Below, in pieces: positions 1-8,274 of a stretch of DNA of 64,000 nt. The notes under the pieces are model-generated. The model had not been told where the DNA came from, did not search any database, and saw only the letters and a list, made by a program, of their open reading frames with translations. Position numbers and translations under genes: made by a program. The first letter of the stretch is position 1. Every line of letters begins with the position of its first letter. The stretch comes from Deltaproteobacteria bacterium IMCC39146 (GTDB lineage Bacteria > Desulfobacterota > Desulfuromonadia > Desulfuromonadales > BM103): the NCBI GenBank assembly GCA_030005635.1, contig JARUHP010000012.1, positions 1-64,000 on the forward strand. Reading direction: 5' to 3'.

Positions 1-1
1 T

Positions 2-76
2 GCTGATGGCTACCTGCCGAAGCCATTTACAGAGAACTCTTTGGTCGACAAGGCCAAGCAGTTTATTGCTGCGTAA
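2..76 (+). CDS. Response regulator receiver domain, C-terminal end (partial)
   Basis: Only the last 24 codons are in the window; the gene begins upstream. The reading frame ends in TAA at 74-76. The visible peptide contains the Leu-Pro-Lys-Pro-Phe signature of the last beta strand and helix 5 of CheY-like receivers, where the Lys is the conserved switch lysine. The protein stops soon after this motif, so the receiver is its last domain: either a single-domain regulator or a hybrid kinase ending in a receiver. A hairpin terminator follows about 105 bases later. The upstream part cannot be judged. Confidence 0.75.
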   Translation, partial: ADGYLPKPFTENSLVDKAKQFIAA

Positions 77-181
77 CCTTCTGATCTCAAGCACATTACA
101 ACTAAACAAAGTCCTAAAAGTCACGACTTCTGAGACGAAAACCGGCTTCTTATTGATAGAGACATTTAAGACGACAAAATG

Positions 182-217
182 ATGGCCGCCTGGATCAATT
201 CAGTGCGGCCATTTTTA
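182..217 (+). terminator. Rho-independent terminator
   Basis: A perfect 8-bp stem (ATGGCCGC at 182-189 with GCGGCCAT at 205-212) is followed by a T-rich run. It probably ends transcription of the response regulator gene that stops at 76. Confidence 0.8.
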
Positions 218-408
218 TTTGTCAGGGGTAGTAAGATTTTTGTGTTTTTGCGAATCTAGAGACTTCAAAGCAATGCGAGAAGATAAATAAGAAACGCATC
301 ACTAAGAAACGCATCACTTTGACATCCCTCGATGGCTGAGCTAGATTGACAACGTCTTATTTATGTAGGTATCTGAGAATGCCGGGGGGTATAACGACTT
401 ACGATACA

Positions 409-438
409 AGCCATCTGCATGACTGCGGGTGGCTTTTT
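409..438 (+). terminator. Terminator-like hairpin upstream of hybrid kinase
   Basis: AGCCATC at 409-415 pairs with GGTGGCT at 428-434 (one G-U pair), followed by five T. It lies 86 bases before the kinase start, so it is either a second terminator or a leader attenuator. No recognised riboswitch core is visible upstream. The rest of 77-511 holds nothing else I can support. Confidence 0.5.
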
Positions 439-523
439 GTTGAAGGTTTTAAAGGCGTCTCCAGATTCATTTGCCCGTTTTTCAAATGGGTTTATCCCTT
501 AACCATACCGATTGGTCAATAAT

Positions 524-3223
524 ATGATTCAATACATCAGAAGCAAAATTGGACTTAAGCTGTTCCTTGCCTTTACCACCGCTCTGGTCACCTGCATTTT
601 CTTAGTTGTTCTCTTCAACACTTTTTTTTCACATGATTTCAGATCGTTGGTCATGTCTGAAAACGAGTCCTATATCAGAGGCCAGGCCCTTACGTTTCTT
701 TCTGAGACGACTAAATTGCAGGCGGAAAAGAGTGAAGCTATTTTTCAAAAGCTTTCTGCAATCTCCAGATCGAATGCAAGTAAGGTTGAGTTGCTCTTTA
801 ACTTCGCCAAACCTCCTGCTCGTTTAACCCCTGCTATATTACCGCGTCTGACCCCGGATCCAATAAATAGAATTTTTTTCAATGACCTGTCTGCCCCCAT
901 GATGCTCAACTACTGGGGGGGTAGCACGATCCCGACCAGTGTAGCAAACGGGATCAACTTGATCGCTCGACTTGCCAGAAGCTTTGAAGAGTCTACCGAA
1001 AAAAACCATGAAGTCGTTGCCAGTCATCTAATCATGACAGATGGATATGGAGCTTACTTTCCGAATAATGAGTCTGTTCGCCTCCTTCCTCCAATCACCG
1101 ATTTGGATCTGCGGGAGACAAACAACTATGTCCTCGCAAGTCCCAGCAATAATCCGGAGCATAAAACACTATGGACGCCGGTGTATTTCGACGACGCCGG
1201 GAATGGCCTGATGGCAACTGTCACAACACCCATTTACGGGCTGCAAGACTCTTTTCTCGGAGTCGCCGGCCTCGACGTCCCCCTTGATAGAATTATGAAG
1301 CTGGTTTTGTCTGATGAGGCGAACATAAGATCGCTGCCTTCACAACGCAGCATATCTTTCTTGCTCGACAACAGCGGCAAATTCATTTTTTTCCCGGTAG
1401 AGAAATTAGATGCTTTTGGCATTGAGGTTGCTGTAGACAAATTCAAGAACTCTTTTGACCTCCTAAGCAAAGGGCTGCTGGATTCGAGCCTCCCTGAGGT
1501 GCGTTCGCTTGGAGATGAAATTCTTGGTTCGACGAAGCAATCCTCACGTTTTTTGTTGCGCGGAGTTCCTTACATCTCATCTTCAGAACTTTTGCCGAGC
1601 AACGATTGGCGTCTGGTAACCGTCATCCCGGAAGAAGCATTCCTTGCCCCGATTAAATCTATTACAACTGTTCTGTCTGCCAAAATCGACACTCTATCCA
1701 AACAATTCTATCTCACGGCCATCCTGTTTCTCCTTGGATCGTTGCTCATGACTGTGCTTCTTCTGCGACGCTTTTTGCTACGCCCTCTATACCAGGTCAC
1801 CCTCGCCTCGGAACAGATCAGAAAAGGGGACCTTGATACCAAGCTGGAGATAGACCGCATTGATGAAATTGGTAACCTGGCCAACACGTTCAATGTCATG
1901 GCCAAGTCCCTACGCGAGAGCAGGGAGGCTGAAAAAAAGTATTCAAATGATCTGAAGTTACAGGTCGCGGAGAAGACTCTTGATCTTGAGAATGATATTA
2001 AAAGGCGCAAGGAGGTTGAGGCTCAACTCATCCAGGAAAGAAAAAAAGCTGAGTTGGCAAATCAGGCCAAGTCCAATTTTCTTGCTACTATGACCCATGA
2101 GTTAAGAACTCCGTTGATCGGGGTGCTCGGAATGAATGAGCTGCTTCTGAACACACCATTGAATGATAAGCAAAGGAGTCTGGCTGTTACGGTACAAGAT
2201 TCTGGTGAAATTTTATTGACTCTGATCAGTGATATTCTCGATTTTTCAAAAATAGAATCGAATCATCTTGTCCTGCGCAGCGTTCCTGCAGACATCTCTA
2301 AAATCATGGAAGAAACCACTAAGCTTCTTAACGAACAAGCCGCGCAAAAAAGGTTGTCTTTGACATGTCAAATATCCCCTGAGGCACACCGCATTGTCGA
2401 TATCGATCCTCTGAGGTTGCGTCAAATTCTGTTGAATCTGATTAGCAATGCCGTCAAATTCACCTCTCAAGGTGAAGTTGTCGCTCGCCTTTCCATGGCA
2501 CAAAATGGGGAGCGGTCGGGGCTCTTCACAATAGAAATACAAGATACTGGTATTGGAATAAGCTCCGAGGACCAGGAAGGTTTGTTTAAGCCCTTTACTC
2601 AAATTGATGATGCGATAGACCGAAAGGCCGGTGGAACCGGTTTGGGCCTTGCCATCGTTCGACAGCTTGTAGAGTTGATGGGCGGCAGGATTGAGGTTGA
2701 GAGTCGTGTTGGGGAGGGGAGTCTTTTCCGAGTAGAGCTTCCTCTGCTCCTGACGAAGAGTCAAAAAGACAGGAAGTCCTCAGTTGAACAGTTTGACCAC
2801 TCCCAGTCGGAAGCCCTAAACGTTTTACTAGAGGATCCGCCGGTTAAGGGTGGACGAATCCTGATCGCAGATGACTACCCTGTAACTCGCGAGCTGGTTC
2901 GTCATCATTTGGAACCTAGAGGTTTTGTAATTGATGAAGCGACGTCTGGGCGAGAGGCTCTTGAGATGGCTATGAGCGAAAACTATGTCCTTGTTCTGAT
3001 GGACTGCAACATGCCAGATATGGATGGCATTGAGTCATCTCGCCAATTACGGGAGAAGGGGAATGTAGTCCCCATTGTTGCTTTGACAGCACATACCGAT
3101 AGCCGGATACTCCAAAATTGTTTAGCTGCGGGCATGAATGATTCTCTTCTAAAGCCTTTTAGGAGGGCTGAGCTTATAGAGACCATCAATAAATGGGGTA
3201 AAACAAGTGCGAGAATATCTTAA
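524..3223 (+). CDS. Hybrid sensor histidine kinase with receiver domain
   Basis: A membrane-bound hybrid kinase that would sense an extracytoplasmic signal and relay phosphate to its own receiver. Numbering from the ATG at 524: a membrane segment at about 10-30; a long periplasmic sensor of about 350 residues resembling a double-Cache fold; a second membrane segment near 395-418; a HAMP linker; and a coiled coil. The HisKA box has the phospho-His in T-H-E-L-R-T-P. The ATPase has N-L-I-S-N-A, D-T-G-I-G-I and G-T-G-L-G-L. The C-terminal receiver has the acidic pair (I-A-D-D), the acceptor Asp in L-M-D-C-N-M-P and the Lys in L-K-P-F. A TTG start four codons upstream (512) is possible; neither start has a clear ribosome binding site. 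The ligand is unknown. Confidence 0.93.
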   Translation: MIQYIRSKIGLKLFLAFTTALVTCIFLVVLFNTFFSHDFRSLVMSENESYIRGQALTFLSETTKLQAEKSEAIFQKLSAISRSNASKVELLFNFAKPPARLTPAILPRLTPDPINRIFFNDLSAPMMLNYWGGSTIPTSVANGINLIARLARSFEESTEKNHEVVASHLIMTDGYGAYFPNNESVRLLPPITDLDLRETNNYVLASPSNNPEHKTLWTPVYFDDAGNGLMATVTTPIYGLQDSFLGVAGLDVPLDRIMKLVLSDEANIRSLPSQRSISFLLDNSGKFIFFPVEKLDAFGIEVAVDKFKNSFDLLSKGLLDSSLPEVRSLGDEILGSTKQSSRFLLRGVPYISSSELLPSNDWRLVTVIPEEAFLAPIKSITTVLSAKIDTLSKQFYLTAILFLLGSLLMTVLLLRRFLLRPLYQVTLASEQIRKGDLDTKLEIDRIDEIGNLANTFNVMAKSLRESREAEKKYSNDLKLQVAEKTLDLENDIKRRKEVEAQLIQERKKAELANQAKSNFLATMTHELRTPLIGVLGMNELLLNTPLNDKQRSLAVTVQDSGEILLTLISDILDFSKIESNHLVLRSVPADISKIMEETTKLLNEQAAQKRLSLTCQISPEAHRIVDIDPLRLRQILLNLISNAVKFTSQGEVVARLSMAQNGERSGLFTIEIQDTGIGISSEDQEGLFKPFTQIDDAIDRKAGGTGLGLAIVRQLVELMGGRIEVESRVGEGSLFRVELPLLLTKSQKDRKSSVEQFDHSQSEALNVLLEDPPVKGGRILIADDYPVTRELVRHHLEPRGFVIDEATSGREALEMAMSENYVLVLMDCNMPDMDGIESSRQLREKGNVVPIVALTAHTDSRILQNCLAAGMNDSLLKPFRRAELIETINKWGKTSARIS

Positions 3224-3343
3224 ACAATCTTTCCCATAAATCACGATAAAAAGTAAAGCCTCAGACCTATCGCGATGATTTACTATTAGTCCTCTCGCAA
3301 CTCATTCCTACATCACCTAGGGATATATAAGACACGATTTAGC

Positions 3344-3375
3344 GCCCTGGCAGACCTTCTGTCGGGGCATTATTT
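3344..3375 (+). terminator. Hairpin terminator after hybrid kinase
   Basis: An 11-bp stem with two wobble pairs (GCCCTGGCAGA at 3344-3354 with TCTGTCGGGGC at 3358-3368) and a 3-base loop is followed by an AT-rich stretch. It lies 120 bases past the kinase stop. The remaining sequence to about 3790 shows no gene I can support. Confidence 0.55.
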
Positions 3376-3795
3376 ATTGAGAGGGGTGTTTCCAAAGTAA
3401 AAGGCACACACTCTGTAGACCGCTACCTAAGCCATTTTTTTATGCCGTGAAAATTTGCATTTAAAAATGAAGCTGAGCCGTTTGATAAAAAAGCAAACAT
3501 CGAAGAGATAGGTTCTTCTGGGGCGTTCCATCATGGGTAACGCTCAACCCCACACTTGTTCTAGAGATAGCGATCAGCAGGGGCTTAACATAACATCATC
3601 GCCGCAGAACCCCCATTTTCACTAGGGCTTCAAGTTTCCTGAATGTTAATTGTCTGGTCTCACTTCCTGCAGGTGGCCGACTATGTCCTTACTTTTTCAC
3701 AACAGTTCAAACGCATCAAAGCCCACCCTATGTGAGTCTAGCTGTAAAATTAGCTACAAAAAGAGGCTTCATAGGAAGGAAGGACAACGTAAATA

Positions 3796-3844
3796 TTTGC
3801 TTGGGGTCAAGATGTCGGAGGTTCAAATCCTCTCAGCCTGACCA
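3796..3844 (+). pseudogene. tRNA-Pro 3' remnant (possible attachment site)
   Basis: The stretch reads like the second half of tRNA-Pro(GGG). It has an anticodon-loop sequence TTGGGGT, a degenerate anticodon-stem 3' side, an intact T arm (GGAGG, loop TTCAAAT, CCTCT at 3818-3834), an acceptor strand CAGCCTG, a discriminator A and an encoded CCA. The 5' half (acceptor strand, D arm) is absent, and one base is missing after the anticodon loop compared with the usual gene. A strong terminator follows directly, as after real tRNA genes. Truncated tRNA 3' ends ending in CCA are typical att scars of integrative elements, but no integrase is seen in this window. Confidence 0.7.
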
Positions 3845-3850
3845 AGTTTT

Positions 3851-3892
3851 AACGGAGTGGATCAAATGATCTGCTCCGTTTTCTTTTTTTTT
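3851..3892 (+). terminator. Strong rho-independent terminator after tRNA remnant
   Basis: AACGGAG (3851-3857) pairs with CTCCGTT, with an inner GATCA/TGATC pairing, followed by a long T run. It belongs to the tRNA-Pro remnant or to the element that carried it. Confidence 0.85.
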
Positions 3893-3910
3893 ACGCCCTT
3901 AATCTAGGAA

Positions 3911-4492
3911 TTAAAGCGAATCGTTGCAGCGGATAGTTACCTTGTCGACCTCCCAGAAACCATAATCTTCGGCACTCCCGGAAACCTTCGCATTTCCCTC
4001 GAAAACTGTAGAGCCGTATGAGTTCGTTTTTCTGGCGTTGTCGGTAATTGTACCGCTTAAGCCATTATCGTTTATAGCTATTGCTGTAACTGTCATGTCG
4101 TTGCAGCGAGGTCCTGAGCTGATTCGACCTGAGATGCTGATGATTTCTGCACCGAGCTTGCCGACGCCTGATGAGATACGATAATCTGCTTCGGTAATTA
4201 CCGTTTTACTGTCAGGCTTATCCTTTGTAGTGTCAGATCTGGTTTGAGTCGCTTCTTTCTGCCTCAGCATCCCTTTTTGTCGTTCTTCCTCACGAGCTTT
4301 CTCGGCCTTAAGTACGGATTCCGATTTCTAAACCGATATGCCGGTTCTTTGTACCTTCACTTCTTTCGCACCCTGAGAGTAGGGCTTGTCACTAAAGTGA
4401 ATGGATCCGTTTTCATCGACCCATTTGTAAGTTTTAGAGTGAACTGTTGTGGCCAACAAAACTAAGGCGGCAAGGGATAGTAATCTTTTCAT
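3911..4492 (-). pseudogene. DUF4124-domain secreted protein interrupted by TAG
   Basis: Read from the ATG at 4492 (good GAGGA site upstream), the gene encodes a signal peptide and then a DUF4124-type motif (Y-K-W-V-D-E-N-G-S-I-H-F-S-D). After 54 codons it meets an in-frame TAG at 4328-4330. The same frame stays open afterwards for 138 more codons to the TAA at 3911, through a charged linker and a Ser/Asn-rich C-terminal domain. The absence of a frame change and the intact coding character on both sides suggest one recent nonsense mutation. The downstream half alone (Met at 4270) would lack the signal peptide. A read error is possible. Confidence 0.75.
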
Positions 4493-4556
4493 AGAATCCT
4501 CAAGGTAAGATGACCAAACGTATACATAATCAGATTAATCAGTTAGCACCTGGCGA

Positions 4557-5198
4557 TTACAAAAGGGTTTCAAGCTCGCGATTGCAATTTAAAACGAATT
4601 TTGCAATGGATTCAACTGATGTTAATTTCTCTTTTGATTCACTGGTTAGCCAGGTCACCGAGCCCCCGTTGACAGAAGCGACGATCTTGTCGGTATCAAA
4701 CTCTGTGAGATGCTCGAGTACGTACCTTCCAGTGGCGTTGATGCCCTGGGTTAGTCGCGTTTCCAGGTAGGTGCGAAAGATTAATCGCCCTAGCGGTGTG
4801 CGATAGGCTGTGGCGAGAGGGTCGGTGACCGTCCCGCAGTTGCGGCAGATAATGTCGAAGTATTGTTCGAACTGGGCCTGATCGATCGACTCATTACTGT
4901 CTTTTTTCGTTTTGCTCGCGGGCTGCAGGGTGGCAGGGGCAGGCAAGCCATGTCCTTTGAGTAGCTGAATAACAGCCTCGGGGTAAATGAATGTTCCTGC
5001 GAGGAACAGTTCTGATTCACCCCGTTGGTCCATAATATGAATAACCAATGCACGATACATTTGTTCGATATTGTCGGTACGTTCGATGTCTGCTAAGCCA
5101 ACTTTACGCAATGCGACGGATATGTTCTTATAGTTGCCGTAATACTCGTCGTGTTGGAACACAGTCAAAAGGTCTGCAGCAAAAAAGAGGTCTTTCAT
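4557..5198 (-). CDS. Hypothetical protein, 213 aa
   Basis: I do not recognise this protein. It is soluble and mildly acidic, with no signal peptide or membrane segment. A pair C-R-N-C lies near residue 118 in an otherwise cysteine-poor chain, and a charged Lys/Ser linker sits near 95-105. The ATG at 5198 follows an AAGGATC ribosome binding site. It is transcribed toward the broken DUF4124 gene with about 65 bases between them. Its position just after a tRNA remnant suggests, without proving, that it came with a mobile element. Confidence 0.7.
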   Translation of the reverse strand: MKDLFFAADLLTVFQHDEYYGNYKNISVALRKVGLADIERTDNIEQMYRALVIHIMDQRGESELFLAGTFIYPEAVIQLLKGHGLPAPATLQPASKTKKDSNESIDQAQFEQYFDIICRNCGTVTDPLATAYRTPLGRLIFRTYLETRLTQGINATGRYVLEHLTEFDTDKIVASVNGGSVTWLTSESKEKLTSVESIAKFVLNCNRELETLL

Positions 5199-5377
5199 TC
5201 CGGATCCTTAAAAAAGGCAAACAATCATTTCCACTTGTTTATATCGTTAAAAGAAAAGAGCTTCAATCTTTTGATTGAAGCTCCGGTTATTATTTGCTGT
5301 GAAGACGAGAGTAGAAACAGGGCCGGGGGCACTAATGTGGTGTTTCCCCAATTCCAACTCTTGGAAAAGGAGAAAAA

Positions 5378-5467
5378 ATGCCAAAGCAGGTTATGTTTAT
5401 TATCTTTGTTGCCGTAATCATTCTCGCTGGTTTTTTGGCCTATACTCAGGTGCAGATGTTGCGGTAG
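5378..5467 (+). CDS. 29-aa single-span membrane microprotein
   Basis: A short frame opens with ATG directly after a strong AAAAGGAGAAAAA ribosome binding site. It encodes a two-lysine-region N-terminus, about 19 hydrophobic residues (F-I-I-F-V-A-V-I-I-L-A-G-F-L-A-Y) and a short polar tail ending in Leu-Arg. This fits a small bitopic membrane protein or a membrane-active peptide (type I toxin-like size and hydropathy). No antisense partner or homologue can be identified by eye. The start signal is the main support. Confidence 0.55.
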   Translation: MPKQVMFIIFVAVIILAGFLAYTQVQMLR

Positions 5468-5504
5468 TGCCTTTATTCTTTTCCACGTTCCACGAATAAA
5501 ATGA

Positions 5505-5542
5505 CTAGCAACCTGTCGGACTAACCATGAACTGGCTGCTAG
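5505..5542. repeat. Small imperfect palindromic repeat, copy 1
   Basis: CTAGCA ... TGCTAG flanks an inner stretch that recurs almost unchanged at 31805-31837 (shared core CGGACTAACCAT.AACTGGCTGC). Both copies are intergenic. Function unknown. Confidence 0.5.
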
Positions 5543-5558
5543 GTAAGAGAGATAAAGA

Positions 5559-5957
5559 ATGCATTCAAATATCCTGGTTAGGGCTGTTATCCTGGGGCTT
5601 ATATGCTTGCTTGCCTCTTGTTCGGAGGATAACGCATCGCCAAAATGCGACAATAAGACTGTTCTGGCTGGTGTCAAAGGCGCTTTGTATCGTGATATTG
5701 CACAAGGTGGTGATCAGCGCAGGTTCTTTGACTCTTTAGAGTTTAAAGACATTGAAACTGTCAAAGTCACCGAAGACGGAAGGATGTGCACCGCCAGGTT
5801 GATGATGATAAAAAAGTATTATTTGCCGATCAATTATGAAGTTGCTGTCGATGACGAAGAATATTTTGTGACCTTCTCTGGTATCAATGAAGGCTCCAGG
5901 GAAAACATCTACAAGGTTGTCAACGGTATGCGCTCCGATCTTGGCAGTGAGCAATAG
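5559..5957 (+). CDS. Small lipoprotein of unknown function
   Basis: A type II signal peptide with lipobox L-L-A-S-C (Cys near 21) predicts a lipid-anchored protein. The mature ~110 residues contain two further cysteines (near 30 and 77) and alternating hydrophobic/charged segments suggesting a beta-rich fold, but I recognise no family. The ATG follows GAGAGATAAAG. It stands alone between the microprotein and the phosphotransferase gene. Confidence 0.75.
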   Translation: MHSNILVRAVILGLICLLASCSEDNASPKCDNKTVLAGVKGALYRDIAQGGDQRRFFDSLEFKDIETVKVTEDGRMCTARLMMIKKYYLPINYEVAVDDEEYFVTFSGINEGSRENIYKVVNGMRSDLGSEQ

Positions 5958-6105
5958 TGAAATAGGGCTGGCGTGGGAGTCGGGAAAGTATGTGAAAAAG
6001 CTCTAAAATATCCTCTCCACGTTCCGAATTGTCGTGTATGATGTCGCGATATTGGTAACAACTACTGGCTCTAGAACTCCAACTTAACAATTTATCCGAG
6101 AATAC

Positions 6106-7422
6106 ATGATCCCCTATAATTCAATCCTTATCGAGATCGCGATTCCTGTTCTGCTGATATTAGGCCTGGAACGCTTCGCCGTGGTTCGGTTCCTACGCAC
6201 CCCCCAGCAAATCGCATGGGTCCGCAGTCACTCATGGCTCCATCCCAACGCCATCAGTCGGGCCCGTTACCCCATGGGGTTTCTCTCCGTGGCTTTCCTG
6301 CACATGGGCTACCCTCATCTTTGTTTTCTCTTCTTCACTTTCTGGATGATCACCGATATCACCGACGGCGAAATCGCCCGTAGGTGCGATCTGCATACCG
6401 AAGAGGGCGAGTCGATAGACCCCTTCTCCGATAAACTGATGTACTCTCCCATGCTGGTTTACCTGGCTTGGCAGGGCTTGTTGAACCCCGTGCTGGTGAC
6501 CCTGTTTCTGGTTTTCGATATTACCGGCCAGGTTTCCAGGCGCTTCACGAAGGTCAAAGCGGCGAACCTGTTTGGTAAAGCCAAGACGTTTCTCGTGGTC
6601 GTCCTCCTGATCGTTGTCGGTCTTGTTTGGATTTATGGACAGCTACCGTTCCTCAGTCGCTCAATTCTGCCACTTTTAGGTATTTGTACGAGCCTTGCTT
6701 TTTGCTCTACGTTCTTCAAGCTTGTCCCCAATTACTGGTATGCCAATATCCTGAGCATTATGAATTTGTTCTGCGGTCTCGCGGGCTGTTGGGTGGTGCT
6801 CGCCGGCCATCCCCTGGTTTACGCTCTCGGTCTGGTGTTCCTGGGCCAGTTTCTTGATCTCTTCGACGGCCGTGCTGCAGAGCGGTGGGGGTCCACTCCC
6901 AAAGGCGAGATCTTCGACGATGTCGCCGATGGCACGAGCTTCGGTCTTACCACCGGGCTGATCGCCGCCGCATCGTTTAGCCACATGTGGGTCGGAATAG
7001 CGCTTGGGTGCGTGTACGTTGCCGCCACGGTGTATCGCCTGATTCGCTTTGTCGTCGAGAAAAGAAAAGAAGGCATCCTCGGTGGAGTGACCACCTTCTC
7101 GGGGTTGCCGTCACCCGGCGCCGCGCTGGTGGTGGGCACGACCTGTGTGTTAATAGCCAACGATGCAACCAGCGGCATTATCATTGTCGTAACCGCCTTG
7201 CTCATGGTCTCCCGGGTGCCTTATGCCCACTTCGGTCGCTCCATACTACCGAAAATCCCTAAAGTCGTGCGGGTGCTTTTCCTCGGAGCGTTTCTCTTCC
7301 TTTTAGCCTTGGGAGTCCATCGTGATCACTATACCGTGCCTCTGATCATCTCCTTTGTCCCAGCCATGGGTTATCTGGCCTCTCCGCTATTTGGGCTCAT
7401 AGTTAAGAAGAAAGGGGCCTAG
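6106..7422 (+). CDS. Double-domain CDP-alcohol phosphotransferase membrane protein
   Basis: A polytopic membrane protein with two copies of the CDP-alcohol phosphotransferase active-site motif in one chain; typical family members have one. The first copy (residues 84-109) is canonical: D-x2-D-G-x2-A-R-x8-G-x3-D-x3-D. The second (251-275) keeps the four acidic positions and is followed by T-S-F-G, as in phosphatidylserine synthases, but the A-R pair reads A-E and the spacing to Gly is one shorter. About ten membrane spans are likely. By family it should condense CDP-diacylglycerol or a CDP-alcohol with a polar acceptor to make a phospholipid head group or phosphodiester lipid. Which domain is active, and on what substrate, is unknown. 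It is flanked by noncoding DNA. Confidence 0.85.
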   Translation: MIPYNSILIEIAIPVLLILGLERFAVVRFLRTPQQIAWVRSHSWLHPNAISRARYPMGFLSVAFLHMGYPHLCFLFFTFWMITDITDGEIARRCDLHTEEGESIDPFSDKLMYSPMLVYLAWQGLLNPVLVTLFLVFDITGQVSRRFTKVKAANLFGKAKTFLVVVLLIVVGLVWIYGQLPFLSRSILPLLGICTSLAFCSTFFKLVPNYWYANILSIMNLFCGLAGCWVVLAGHPLVYALGLVFLGQFLDLFDGRAAERWGSTPKGEIFDDVADGTSFGLTTGLIAAASFSHMWVGIALGCVYVAATVYRLIRFVVEKRKEGILGGVTTFSGLPSPGAALVVGTTCVLIANDATSGIIIVVTALLMVSRVPYAHFGRSILPKIPKVVRVLFLGAFLFLLALGVHRDHYTVPLIISFVPAMGYLASPLFGLIVKKKGA

Positions 7423-7581
7423 GAAGATTTATGGTTCTATAACCCAAAAAAATGTTTAACGCAGAGTCGCAGAGAACGCAGAGGGAAAATCCTTAGAGTT
7501 TTGAGAAATGATTCAAAGATGACATTTAATCTCTGTGTCTTCGCTTAAAGGCGCCTACTTCTGGTGCGTTAATAAACGGAC

Positions 7582-7785
7582 TTATAACCTAAACAAAGCT
7601 TGTAAGTGTTTAACGCAAAGGCGCAAAGAGGTAGAGAAAGCCCGCAAAGAAAACCACTTCAAAAAACGAGAATAGTCACCCTTTGCGTCTTTCTTGGCTT
7701 TTCTTAGCGTTTTTGCGTTGATCTTTTGATTTCAGCTCTTGCTGTTTTGGTGTAAAGACGTATTCCTTCTTGTTTGGGTTATAGG
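7582..7785. repeat. MITE-like element, copy 1
   Basis: About 200 bp bounded by an inverted terminal sequence of the type TATAACC(C/T)AAACA ... TGTTTGGGTTATA. Inside are facing arrays of AACGCAAAG/CTTTGCGTT and a core (AACCACTTCAAAA ... TAGTCACCCTTTGCGTCTTT) also found at 20029-20191. There is no coding capacity. The preceding stretch 7440-7580 carries related short motifs (AACGCAGAG and its complement) but no gene. Confidence 0.6.
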
Positions 7786-7870
7786 TTTAAAGATTTAAGG
7801 CCAGGAAAACGGGCGCACACAAATTGTGTAACTCGTTTCAAGAGTTATAATAAGCAGAGGAGATTAACAA

Positions 7871-8272
7871 ATGAGAGGTCTTTTACTTAGATGGCTTATT
7901 CTCACCTTGGCTATTATGACAGCCGCCTACCTTTTCTCCGGAATTCATGTCAACGGCTTCGGTACCGCGCTCTTTGCCGCTCTGGTGCTGGGGATTCTGA
8001 ATGCGTTTTTCCGACCGATTCTTTTCATCCTGACTCTGCCGATTAATGTTTTATCCTTGGGTCTCTTCACTTTTGTAATTAATGCTGTGTTGCTGCTGAT
8101 GACTTCGGGCGTTATTGGCGGTCTCGTGGTGGACGGATTCGGTTCGGCCCTGTTCGGTTCGCTGATCATCAGCCTGGTCAGTTTACTGCTTAGTTCGTTC
8201 GTCAGCGATCGGGGCCGAGTCGAATCACTCGATATCGAGCTGCAACGACGCCGCGGCGATCATTGGGAGTAG
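7871..8272 (+). CDS. Phage holin family IV-like membrane protein
   Basis: Four hydrophobic helices in about 115 residues match the widespread 'phage holin family' (PF04020, YvlD-like), which is usually a chromosomal inner-membrane protein and not a lysis gene. Typical features are R-W-L-I-L-T near the start, G-I-L-N-A-F-x-R-P-I after helix 2 and F-V-I-N-A-V-L-L in helix 3. The start follows AGAGGAGATTAACAA. It is separated from phhB by 2 bases, so the two are co-transcribed. The cellular role of the family is not established. Confidence 0.85.
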   Translation: MRGLLLRWLILTLAIMTAAYLFSGIHVNGFGTALFAALVLGILNAFFRPILFILTLPINVLSLGLFTFVINAVLLLMTSGVIGGLVVDGFGSALFGSLIISLVSLLLSSFVSDRGRVESLDIELQRRRGDHWE

Positions 8273-8274
8273 TG

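Noticed and set aside
3650-3841. 63-codon plus-strand frame across the tRNA remnant
   Set aside because: Its 3' half is the tRNA-Pro T arm and acceptor strand; there is no ribosome site and no protein-like pattern.
3911-4492. TAG as a pyrrolysine codon
   Set aside because: DUF4124 proteins are not known to use pyrrolysine and there is no pyl gene here; a nonsense mutation is simpler.
5225-5677. 150-codon minus-strand frame
   Set aside because: It runs antisense to the microprotein and the lipoprotein signal peptide, with no ribosome site and low-complexity composition.
7440-7790. ACGCAAAG motifs as a c-di-GMP (GEMM) riboswitch
   Set aside because: The motif alone matches, but the paired stems, GAAA loop and receptor of GEMM are absent. 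The repeats with inverted ends explain it better.
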